NCBI GenBank assembly: GCA_029237695.1
Contig: CM055277.1
Location: 38,722,242 to 38,786,241 of the forward strand
From: Conchocele bisecta
Taxonomy: Eukaryota; Mollusca; Bivalvia; Lucinida; Thyasiridae
Length of the DNA: 64,000 nucleotides
Direction: 5' to 3'
Shown here: in pieces, positions 21,868 to 31,969 of the stretch
Layout of the letters: each line of letters begins with the position of its first letter
How positions within the stretch are numbered: the first letter of the stretch is position 1
Made by a program: the position numbers and the translations under genes
Notes under the pieces: model-generated
Seen by the model: only the letters and a program-made list of their open reading frames with translations
Databases searched by the model: none
What the model was told of the DNA's origin: nothing

Positions 21868-23390
21868 TCGCCTGCACGAAGTGCAGAATAGCTTATGGCA
21901 TACCCCCGGCGTCGTCGGCGTCGGCGTCGGCGTTGGCGTCGGCGTCCACAAACTTAACGTTGGGATAAATGTCTTATAACTTCTGTTTCCTTTCATGGAA
22001 CACCTTGTTATTTCATACATGCATTCATCTGATGATACTCTATCGTGCTATAGCAAATCCATGACCCACCACCCACCCCTTACCCCAAAGTCAAGGTCAC
22101 AAACTTAGCACATTCATAAACTTAATGTTGGGGTAAATGTCTTATAACATCTGTTTCCTTTCATGGATCGCCTTGATATTTCATACATGCATTCATCTGA
22201 TGATACTCTATCGTGCTATAGCAAATCCATGACCCATCGCCCACCCCTTACCAGAAGGTCAAGGTCACAAACTTAGCACATTCATAAACTTAACATTGGG
22301 GTAAATGTCTTATAACATCTGTTTCCTTTCATGGATCGCCTTGATATTTCATACATGCATTCATATGATGATACTCTATCGTGCTATAGCAAATCCATGA
22401 CCCATCGCCCGCCCCTTACCAGAAGGTCAAGGTCACAAACATATAGCACATTCATAAACTTAACATTGGGGTAAATGTATTATAACATTTTTACTTTTAT
22501 TGAACGCCTTGATATTTCATACATGCATTCCGCAGACGACCCTCTATCATGCTGTAGCAAATCCACGACACACCACCCAATCCTTACCCCAAGGTCAAGG
22601 TCACAAACTTAGCATGTTCATAAACTTAACGTTGGGGTAAATGTCTTATAATATCCGTTTCCTTTCATGGAACTCCTTGATATTTCATACATGCATTCAT
22701 ATGATGATACTCTATCGTGCTATAGCAAATCCATGACCCACCGCCCTCCCCTTACCCCAAGGTCAAGGTCACAAACTTAACGTTGGTGTAAATGTCTTAT
22801 AACATATGTTTCCTTTCATGGGACGACTTGATATTTGATACATGCATTCCTCAGATGACCCTCTATCATGCTGTAGCAAATAAACTACCCACCAACCAAC
22901 CGTTACCCCAAGGTCAAGGTCACAAATTCAGAATGTTCATAAACTTAACGTTGAGGTAAAAGTTGTGTAACTTCTGTTTCTTTACAGGGAACGCTTTGAT
23001 ATTTCATAGATGCATTCATCTGATGATCCTCTATTGTGCTACAGCACATTCATGTCCCATCCCCCACCCCTTTTCCCAAGATCAACATCATAAACTTAAC
23101 GTTGGAGTAACGTTTATAACTTATGTTTCTTTACAGGGAACACCTTGATATTTCATACATGCATTCATCTGATGATCCTCTATTGGGCTACAGCAAATCC
23201 ATGACCCCCACACCCCTTTCCCCAAGGTCAATGTCACAAACTTAGCACATTCATACATGCATTCCTCATGTGAATAGCTATCATGCTGTAGAAAATCACC
23301 AAATTAGTGTGTTCATAAACATAACGTTGGGTTAAATTTTGTATAACTTCTGTTTTCATGGAGCGCATTGATATTTCATACATGCATTCA
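21868..23390 (+). repeat. Tandem array with AGGTCAAGGTCA motifs (about 155-170 bp units)
   Basis: The head is a small hairpin (CTGCACGAAGTGCAG) and a GGCGTC/GGCGTT simple repeat at 21907-21950. About nine tandem units follow, marked by AAACTTAACGTTGGGGTAAA near 21948, 22116, 22285, 22455, 22620, 22773, 22938, 23093 and 23310. Most units carry CCAAGGTCAAGGTCACAAA. The motif is a direct repeat of AGGTCA with zero spacing and also the TCAAGGTCA extended half-site of ERR/SF-1-type nuclear receptors. Confidence 0.75.
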
Positions 23391-24828
23391 TCTTAATATG
23401 CTATATGGCCGAAAGTAAATAGTCGTTTAGCTAAATTTCAATTCAAGATTGATTAATTATTTTTTCTGTTGTATGCAAGTTTCTAATGGTAATGGAAGAA
23501 TGACCATCAAAATATGGAAGTGTATCTCATATTCAAGATGGCCACGATTCGGCTATATTGGAAAACATGGCCGAAGATGTATATGTTTAGCTTAGCACAT
23601 GGCAAAATCACTATTGTGTATGGTAATATATATTTTGTTTGAGAGTGGCTTATTTTATTGCAACACATGTTTTATTTTATGAGCAAGCAGAACAGTACAC
23701 AGTTTGTCAGGCTCACTAAAGAACCTAATTTATACAGTATGGTGTTTGATCGTGAATTGTGTTGTAGATAACCTATATTATGGAAACAGGAATAATCCAT
23801 GTAAATGTATATATTGCACACATTACATGATGTAATAAAATTAATACCAGACGAGACGATATTTAGTGCGCAAATACATAATGGTTGGCATACATCACGA
23901 TCTAATGGTCAACGTTACGTTCTTTTATAATTAGTTCAGCTACAGCGATATATGATTTATCCGCTATTATGTATAATGATGACTATAACACTATCCCCTG
24001 CTAATTGGAACATTGCTACATATCGCGGACTTGGTTTAAACTTTGATACAATGACGCCAATAATATGCAATGACAATGTAAATTGACGAATATAGCTATG
24101 TTTGGTTCATGTCGGCGATTGGAATTATTAAGTGAGTCTGTGTTTCTCTGAATTAAAATTGCCTCTGCGAGACAGATACTGAATATATATAACATTACAC
24201 GAACAAGCTTGCATTATGACAAAATGCCATGCATAAAATATGGATTGTAAGACTTAAAGTACTATACCATTACACTATGTGCTTATAAATGATTAGTATG
24301 TGATGATTTATATTACCATGGAATGCATACATTGTATCTTCTCATACATTTGTATATGATTAAATGTGATTGGTATATGCATATTTTATTAGTATACAGT
24401 ATACATATATATTGGTAAACGGTGCAGTGTACATGTTTTCATCATTCATTCCGGTCGTCTGTTGATCTGTACTGCTGACAGTATTTTTTGTGTTAAAGTT
24501 ACCATTCACAGTGTCAGTGCCAAATGCTTTAAGCTGTATGTGTATGTGCAGGCGGCAGCCCCTTTTCATTTCCTCAAAGGTATTTCTGGCTTCCAATTGT
24601 TTTCATCATGCCATCTAATTTTGTTTTCATAACTTTTACTAAGTTGTCAATTATGTGTGCTACTTTCGAATGGTACTTAAATACATTCTAACAGTTAAAA
24701 ATGCCTGAAAAAAATAGTTTGTGGAATCAACCGGATCCAAACAGTGCATGTACAAACTGTACATATGTATTATTGTATTTGTATGTGTTTCTACATATAC
24801 ATGTGTAATCTGTTTCCGAATGATTGAT
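23391..24828. other. AT-rich, nothing recognised
   Basis: One AAGATGGCCACGATTCGGC core at 23537. Otherwise no repeat array, TIR or gene seen; the minus frame 24360-24596 has no recognisable motif. Confidence 0.4.
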
Positions 24829-25660
24829 GGCAGCCATCTTGGATTTGAGATTCAGTTTTATTTACATATGTTATTATATACCTCATTTCATTTACTTCAA
24901 GTGAAAACTGTAAATGATTATCATAGCATCTACGACAAATAGTTAGCGAACTCGGATTTAATTGAAAACTGGCTGATGGCGACCATCTTGGATTCGAGAT
25001 ACAACTTACTAATTATGTTATTCAGTGATCTATGACACATGTGTAGTTCTATATCAAAGAGGAGTCACATTACAACATTAATTCATTAACTACATAATAT
25101 TGACAGCAATTTTTACCAATACAGCAACCGGCGTCCATCTTGAATTTTAGATAAAGCTTCTGTATTAGATATTCATTCCTCCATGACCCTTAGAAACTTG
25201 AATATAACGGAAGAAATTTAAAAATTACTTTTATTGCTATTTAGCTACACATATATATTGTCGGCCACTTTTTCAAAAAAAGCTGTCAGCAGTATTTTAC
25301 CAGTATGACCATCGCAGCCATCTTGCATTTGAATAACATACAAATTTCATATTAGGTATTCATTCCTCCATGACCCTTAGAACCTTGTATATAACAGAAG
25401 AAATGTAAAGCATTACTTTTATTGAAATTTAGCTTGTATACTGTGGATCATTGTTTCTCCAATATGGCCGCCGGCGGCCATCTTGGAATTGAGATACAAC
25501 AATATTTGATATTCATTTCTCCATGATTGTTAGAAGCTAGCATACAACACTAGATATTGGAATCATAAGTTTAATTGAAATTTAACTCAACTTATATATC
25601 GTCGGCCACAATTTCAATATGGCCGCCGGCAGCCATCTTGAATATGAGATAGAGCGTGTG
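24829..25660 (+). repeat. Six-unit tandem repeat with GCCATCTTG core
   Basis: GCAGCCATCTTGGATTTGAG and variants recur at about 24831, 24979, 25131, 25313, 25470 and 25628 (period about 150-180 bp), with shared ATTCATTCCTCCATGACCC and ATAACAGAAGAAATGTAAA segments. Confidence 0.7.
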
Positions 25661-25770
25661 TCTTTGGATAAAAACAATTATATGGTGCTAAGGAACTTCC
25701 ATACCACACGGGACCTTTGCATCATGATGTGAAGTCAAATCCCTATTTGGTGCACTTAACAAGCCTACTA

Positions 25771-26344
25771 CAGTCTACATTCGTTTACTCAAAGTCGGTT
25801 AAGTCGAATTCCCTCGTTACATCGAATTCGTGTCCATGTCCCGTTTCAGATCCTATTATTTTCAATGTAACTGGCTACCGTTACGTCGAATTTCGTTACG
25901 TCGAATTTTCGCCAATTCGAACTAATTGTTAGGTCCCGAAAACAGAAATGTCTGGTATTTCACTCTCGTTAAGTCAAAGTGTCAGTTTGCACTCGAAGTG
26001 CGAATTCGCGGCGCCAATTTACCAGATCAAATGCTAAACTTGTTTACCTGTGTAAGCCTGTGTAAACAAACTTTGAATAAGTGTTCAAGGTGATTTACTC
26101 GACACCAATCAAATTGTAAGCGGTGTACATGCTTTAGTTATTAAGCATAATAAAATGTTATTTTACTGCTATGAAACGCAAGTAAATACATTATAGTTGT
26201 GTGTCACAGGTCGTATGGGATTTGCCTACCGTAACTTGTATGACAATATTTCGAGTTCCTGTTTAGATTTCTTTACGTCGAACTTCGGTTTACTGGAAGT
26301 ATTTATCACAGTCCGACGAACTTCGAGTAAACGATCGTAGACGG
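25771..26344. mobile_element. pogo-like MITE with TCGAA-rich ends
   Basis: CAGTCTACATTCGTTTACTC at 25771 is an inverted match to GAGTAAACGATCGTAGACGG ending at 26344, and both are flanked by TA (25769-25770, 26345-26346). Inside are several TTACGTCGAATTT-type repeats. No intact ORF. Confidence 0.65.
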
Positions 26345-26456
26345 TATATGTTTTAAGACAAGGTTGGCCAGTTTGTGTCACCAGAGCATATTTGATTACT
26401 TGATCCGGCTTCCAGAGGATGTCGATTTTGGCCGAAAACATAAAAAAACATTATAT

Positions 26457-27965
26457 CGAGTAACAATTGGTGAATTTCATTAAAAGTCACATGAATATTA
26501 ATTAGACACACTAAAATGACGCTTGTCAGCAAATACTGCAGTGATAATAGAGATTTTCCCTATTTTTACCCAGGCGATTCAGAAAAATGTCGTCCAGCGA
26601 AGCTTTATGAGCAATATTTTCTGTGACGCAAAGATTTACCGCAAGTTTACGTTGATGCACTTGCTATTTTTCTCACTGTATCGACATATTTAAGAATTCA
26701 TATCCCTGAACTAATTATTTTCCAGACAGCTCTGAATTCACTATCTGGACTTTATTGATGCTTAGGTGGACCACCACCAAATATTTTTCCTATATAAACT
26801 AACCAATGACCACACATTTTGTATTTCTCTGCTATTTTTCGCGCTTGGATGTTGTGGGACCAATTTCCCCATAACCTGCAGCTATTTTGCTGTGGATATT
26901 CACTAATTAAAATATAGGTTTAATGATTGTTAAGAAAAATAAATTCAATCTCATCTGACCACCCGCAAAAGTCAGTGGTTGGAATTGAAACCGCCTCACA
27001 TGACAAACATGATGCGACTTACAAAATAATCACAAAGCATATGCGTGAAACTGATGTAAATGATACATTGAAAGTACATACCCACTCAGTAGGCACAACA
27101 TATTCTTTATAGGGATTAAATAAGTGTCACTATTCCACCAGTTCTAAAAATTACCAGTGTCCGCTATACACATATAATCATTTCATAATATTTATTTTAC
27201 TGATAGTGACGCGCGTTGGTTCAGTCTATTTTCATATGTAAATGAGCCATGGTATCTTTTAATTATTCATAGTAATTAAATGCATCACCTGGAAAAACAA
27301 TATTTTCGACAGATTATAAAGTATGATTATTGCACATCAAAAAATAAATACAGAGAATAAATAGTAATGTCAGTTAACATTTTAAGGAAACACGGTTATC
27401 GCCCCTGATATCAGTGTGGAAAGTTACGTCTGATATAAAATGTATATTAATGCCAATCAATACGTGGGGTAATGGTGAATGAATGTTTATTTTTCCAGAA
27501 AAGTCTCAGATGATGTCTCTGATATAAATAACATTTTGTGCCTCCTGAGTGGGCATGTACATTTAACATGCCTGTGAAGTACATTAGTGCATCAATTGAC
27601 TGGTTTGTGCAAGCAATGAGTGTCTATGGCATAACAAATCTGGCTTATTTGTTTAACGTACTACTTTTTACTACACCGCCCATGAATATCTGATGATTTA
27701 GTGTGGTTAAACCTATAAGGACAACTTATGTTTATAGATCTGGAAAGTTTGCCCACTATTCACAGCTATGTCATATTCCCTGATATAGTATGACGTTTGG
27801 GGCCAAGGTATCCAGTAGTTTTCGTATAAACCTTGATATTCTGGTGTCCAGTGTTACATGCAAAATCCAGAAACCACCTAATGACGTAATGTTTTTTGAG
27901 CATTACCAAATGAAGAAACCACTTGACGTAATGATGAAACCAAATGACGTAATGATGAAACGATA
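26457..27965 (+). mobile_element. Second foldback family, copy 2 (interrupted)
   Basis: 26457-26764 matches 17925-18195 of copy 1. The match resumes at 27715 with AAGGACAACTTATG and continues to GGGGCCAAGGTATCCAGTAG, then an inverted arm and a short minisatellite block (ATGACGTAATGATGAAACC) to about 27965. Inserted or duplicated material of about 950 bp lies between, including a second copy of the GGTCCACCACCA segment at 26765 and the TTAA MITE at 27068-27566. Confidence 0.65.
27068..27566 (+). mobile_element. TTAA MITE, copy b
   Basis: Left end TTGA (diverged TTAA) then AAGTACATACCCACTCAGTA; right end CTGAGTGGGCATGTACAT then TTAA at 27563-27566. Body as in the other copies. Nested in the foldback element. 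Confidence 0.7.
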
Positions 27966-28399
27966 TTAAATATTATACACGCATGTGCCTTTTAAGATAA
28001 TCTGTGTGACAATACAACTGAAATATATTGATCATTTCATATACTTTCAAGAAAGAATTACGGTTCCATGGGCGTTACCAGCATTTTTGAAAATGGGGCC
28101 CGACTTTTAGCAGTGGAGCAATCGAAATCTTACAAAGTGCAATTGCTTAACAGACCCGGACAGTTTTCAGTTTCCAGAAGACAAATGCTGCATTCGGGTG
28201 TATTTGGACAACAACTAGTTCCTGTGCTATAGTTTTGGGTCAATTTAAGAAGCGTATTTCTGAAAATCGGCGTATTGCAATAGGTTTGACGTCGCTTGAC
28301 TTCTGCTAGTAGGGCATTTGCATAATATAATGTCTGCTCATTAATGCATTGAAAATGGCTATCGCGGGCCTACGGTTGCACAGCGGGATAGGTAAGTTT
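27966..28399. other. Unassigned spacer
   Basis: Nothing recognised. Confidence 0.3.
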
Positions 28400-29566
28400 C
28401 GCATTCGACAGATTTTGGTGCACACGCGGTAGGTTTTCGTGCACACGCATTAGGTTTTGGTGCACACACAGTAGGTTTTGGTGCACACGCGATATGTTTT
28501 TGTGCATATGCGGTAGGTTTTGGTGCACACGCGGTAGGTTTTGGTGCATATGCGATAAGTTTTGGTTCACACGTGGTAGATTTTGGTGCACACGCGGTAG
28601 GTTTTGGTGCATATGCGATAGGTTTTGGTGCATATGCGATAGGTTTTTGTGCACATCCAGTAGGTTTTGGTGCACACACGGTAGGTTTTGGTGCATATGC
28701 GATAGGTTTTGGTGCACACGCAGTAGGTTTTGGTGCACATGCGATAGGCTTTGGTGCATATGCGATAGGCTTTGGTGCACACGCAGTAGATTTTGGTGCA
28801 CACGCGATAGGTTTTAGGTTTTGGTGCATATGCGATAGGTTTTGGTGCATATGCGATAGGTTTTGGTGCACACGTGATAGTTTTTGGTAAATATGCGATA
28901 GGTTTTGGTGCACACGTGGTAGGTTTTGGTGCACACGTGACAGGTTTTGGTGCATACGCGACAGGTTTTGGTACATATGCGATAGGTTTTGGTGCACACG
29001 CAGTCGGTTTTGGTGCACATGCGGTAGGTTTTGGTGCACATGCGATAGATTTTGGTGCACACGTGGTAGGTTTTGGTGCACACGCGGTAGGTTTTGGTGG
29101 ATATGCGATAGGTTTTGGTGCACACGTGGTAGGTTTTGGTGCACACGCGGTAGGTTTTGGTGCATATGCGATAGGTTTTGGTGCATATGCGATAGGTTTT
29201 TGTGCACACGCAGTAGGTTTTGGTGCACACGCGGTAGGTTTTTGTGCATATGCGATAGGTTTTGGTGCATATGCGATAGGTTTTGGTGCACACGCAGTAG
29301 GTTTTGGTGCATATGCGATAGGTTTTGGTGCACACGCAGTAGGTTTTGGTCCACACACAGTAGGTTTTAGTGCACACGCGATAGGTTTTGGTGCATATGC
29401 GATAGGTTTTGATGCACACGCGATAGGTTTTGGTGCACACGCAGTAGGTTTTGGTGCACACGTGGTAGGTTTTGGTGCACACGCGATAGGGTTTTGTGCA
29501 TACACGCAACAGGTTTTGGTGCACACGCGGTAGGTTTTGGTGCACACGCGATAGGTTTTATAGGTC
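28400..29566 (+). repeat. Large 21-bp minisatellite with two alternating variants
   Basis: About 55 units of GGTTTTGGTGCACACGCGGTA, interspersed with the variant GGTTTTGGTGCATATGCGATA. The variants differ mainly by CACAC versus CATAT and CGG versus CGA. The period is divisible by three and stop codons are rare, so several strands and frames appear open (up to 375 codons on minus, 219 on plus), with heptapeptide repeats such as CAPKPIA. I do not regard these as genes: all three minus frames are open at once, no start context or flanking coding signal is seen, and unit sequence is conserved at the DNA level. Confidence 0.9.
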
Positions 29567-29832
29567 ACGCAATAGATCATATGTATAAAAACAAATCCTG
29601 GTGGCTCCAAAAAATGGTTTGTACGAACTCGTCGAACATCCCCTAACGGCGCTATTTGGGTTAAATCATCATCTGAATTCGCGTCCGTTCTCACTTCCTT
29701 TATGTAGTTTAGCTGGAAGCATATTTTTGATCTGGTTACGTAGATTAACTATAGGCATTCGCTATTCAGAACTGTTGAAGTAGAAAAGCAAAAATTTACT
29801 CGCCACTCTTACGCCGATATGGAGCGTTTGTA
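29567..29832. other. Spacer
   Basis: Nothing recognised. Confidence 0.3.
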
Positions 29833-30151
29833 TGGAAGCGTCCTGGTGTCAATGTTAAAATATATGTATCTCCTAATTAATTAGGAGTTAATATCTCCTA
29901 ATTAGGACTTACTATCTCATAATTAGGACTTAGTATCTCCTTAGTAACTCCTAATTAGGAGATAAAACATGTTTTAGCATTGACACAGATAGTAAGTCCT
30001 AATTAGGAGATACTAAGTCCTAATTAGGAGATATTATGTCCTTGTTAGTTGATAGTAAGTCCTAATTATAAGATACTAACTCCTGATTAGGAGTTAGTAT
30101 CTCCTAATTATAAGATAAACATATTTTAGCATTGGCACCAGGACGCTTCCA
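29833..30151. mobile_element. Palindromic MITE with CTCCTAATTAGGAGAT array
   Basis: TGGAAGCGTCCTGGTGTCAA at the left mirrors TTGGCACCAGGACGCTTCCA at the right, each flanked by TA (29831-29832, 30152-30153). The interior is a chain of the self-complementary block CTCCTAATTAGGAG and its half ACTTAGTATCTCC. Confidence 0.8.
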
Positions 30152-30403
30152 TACGTTTGTTAACGCAGTATATTGGTGAGTACCTGGACAAATATAAAGT
30201 AGAACAACCATATACTACTACACAATGCACAATACCTGTGTAGGCCTCGACAAATCCACTCGCCCGCTCGCATTCGTGAGTTTATTTTGGATCTGGGCGA
30301 GTGCTAACTTGAAGGCATAATGCAGCATTAACTTTAATGGATGATCGTGTTACCTTCCAGTATATTCACATGTCCAGGACGAACCGTAACAGAGAGAATC
30401 GTG

Positions 30404-30633
30404 TTTATATGTGGCTGTGATTGGAGAAATGGGGCTTATGTGATTTACGACTAGTGTAGTTCCTGATCAAATAGCATACTCCTATTATGAGCCTGATAAC
30501 AATATATAGTGCTTGTTATAAGCTGATGACGGGTGTTTCATAGATGGAATGGCGAATAGTACGGATCCAGGTCAGACTGTGACTGGTCGCAAAACTTATA
30601 AGCCCCATTTCTCCAGTCATAGCCATATATAAA
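30404..30633. mobile_element. GGGGCTTAT MITE, best copy
   Basis: TTATATGTGGCTGTGATTGG plus AGAAATGGGGCTTAT at the left is inverted as ATAAGCCCCATTTCTCCAGT plus CATAGCCATATATAA at the right; TIRs about 38 bp. The interior includes GATGGAATGGCGAATAG, also found inside the foldback element at 4910-4930. Confidence 0.7.
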
Positions 30634-31969
30634 TTGAATCCATGCTGACGCTGGTAGACACCGAGTTATAGTATTATGGAGGATACACAGGAAACTAGGA
30701 AACGCAACACGGTACGTATATTGGAAGGTACAATTCGAGGGAACGCGTTTTTTTTGCTGTGACTGGAGAAATAATAGTCCAATTGCCAAAATGTTGACCC
30801 TGCAATGTTAATTACTGTAAACTGTTTTCATGGAAATGTGTTCTATATGGTTATGTGAGCAAAATTAGCTTGGTTGCTACTTGTGCAATTTTGAGCAATT
30901 CTCAAAATTCAAGATGGCCGCCGCCGCCTTTGGAAATAGACTGATTTTCAACGTTTGATCTCGATGGCTTAGAGAGTCTTGTAATACAACTTTTCAGGGG
31001 TTTTCATAAGTGGGGAATCTATTTTTGATGATATGTCTTTGATTAAGTGCCAGTAGGCATATATATAATTGCATATTTAATTATCCCACCCACTTTATTT
31101 CTATTGAAATGCATATGTTACAATGTGTGTCTTCATACATATGTTGTAGCTCACTTAGCTGTGAATAATACACATATGTGTACTTACGAAACGCATACTA
31201 ACACTAGTTGATGTTGTTATATCAATATCACAACAACTATTCAATGAATATAAAAGCATACATAAATACATTTACCCCAACCACATAGTTTACAGTCGTT
31301 TGAGCTCACATATGTCTTCATTTCCACGTTAGATCGGCATGCTAATAATATACATGATTTATAATCATGAATTATATGTGTGTATATACGTTACTGATTG
31401 TCCGTATAAGCCACCATACACGATAGACGATTGGACGAAGACGACGACAACAACAACATCAACATCAACAAGTATCTACCCCGGTTTCTGTGGGTCAGGC
31501 GGCGTATTTATTACAGAGAAATAAGACATCATGGTGATAATTGTTATTATTAATCACATTGTTCTGCGCAGGTTGCGTTTTTATTTGTAGATATATCAAA
31601 ATAGCAACATTGCAGACGATATATTTATGTGTCATGTGTTTCCGTGGTTATTAATAATAACTCTGAAAAATACATTATTTTCATTTAAAATGTGCCTAAA
31701 CAGAAACAAAGGTTTTAAATTTGATAATGCAATATATTGGCGTTATGGAGCTGAAGATCCCTCGACTCAAAAAAACACGAGACATCCTCTAAACATCACA
31801 CCCACCAGGCTATACACCTCGAATACTACACAGGACCATACAAGCTGAAGTCACCCGTACTTCTACCGAAATAGCTGTCTGCTGAAGAGATGCAGCTTCA
31901 GTCCTCTGCCGTCAGGTTCAGTTAGGATCGAGATGCGGCGTGGCTGTCGCAAGTCCACGAGAATGAAAA
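30634..31969. other. Spacer; one GCGGCCATC-type core and a short trinucleotide run
   Basis: AAGATGGCCGCCGCCGCC at 30910, a MITE end fragment at about 30758-30775, and an (ACA/TCA)n stretch at 31440-31470. No gene recognised. Confidence 0.4.

Noticed and set aside
28359..29694. Open frames of 331, 375, 243 and 219 codons on both strands
   Set aside because: They lie entirely on a 21-bp minisatellite; all frames are open at once and no start context, splice site or flanking coding sequence supports translation.
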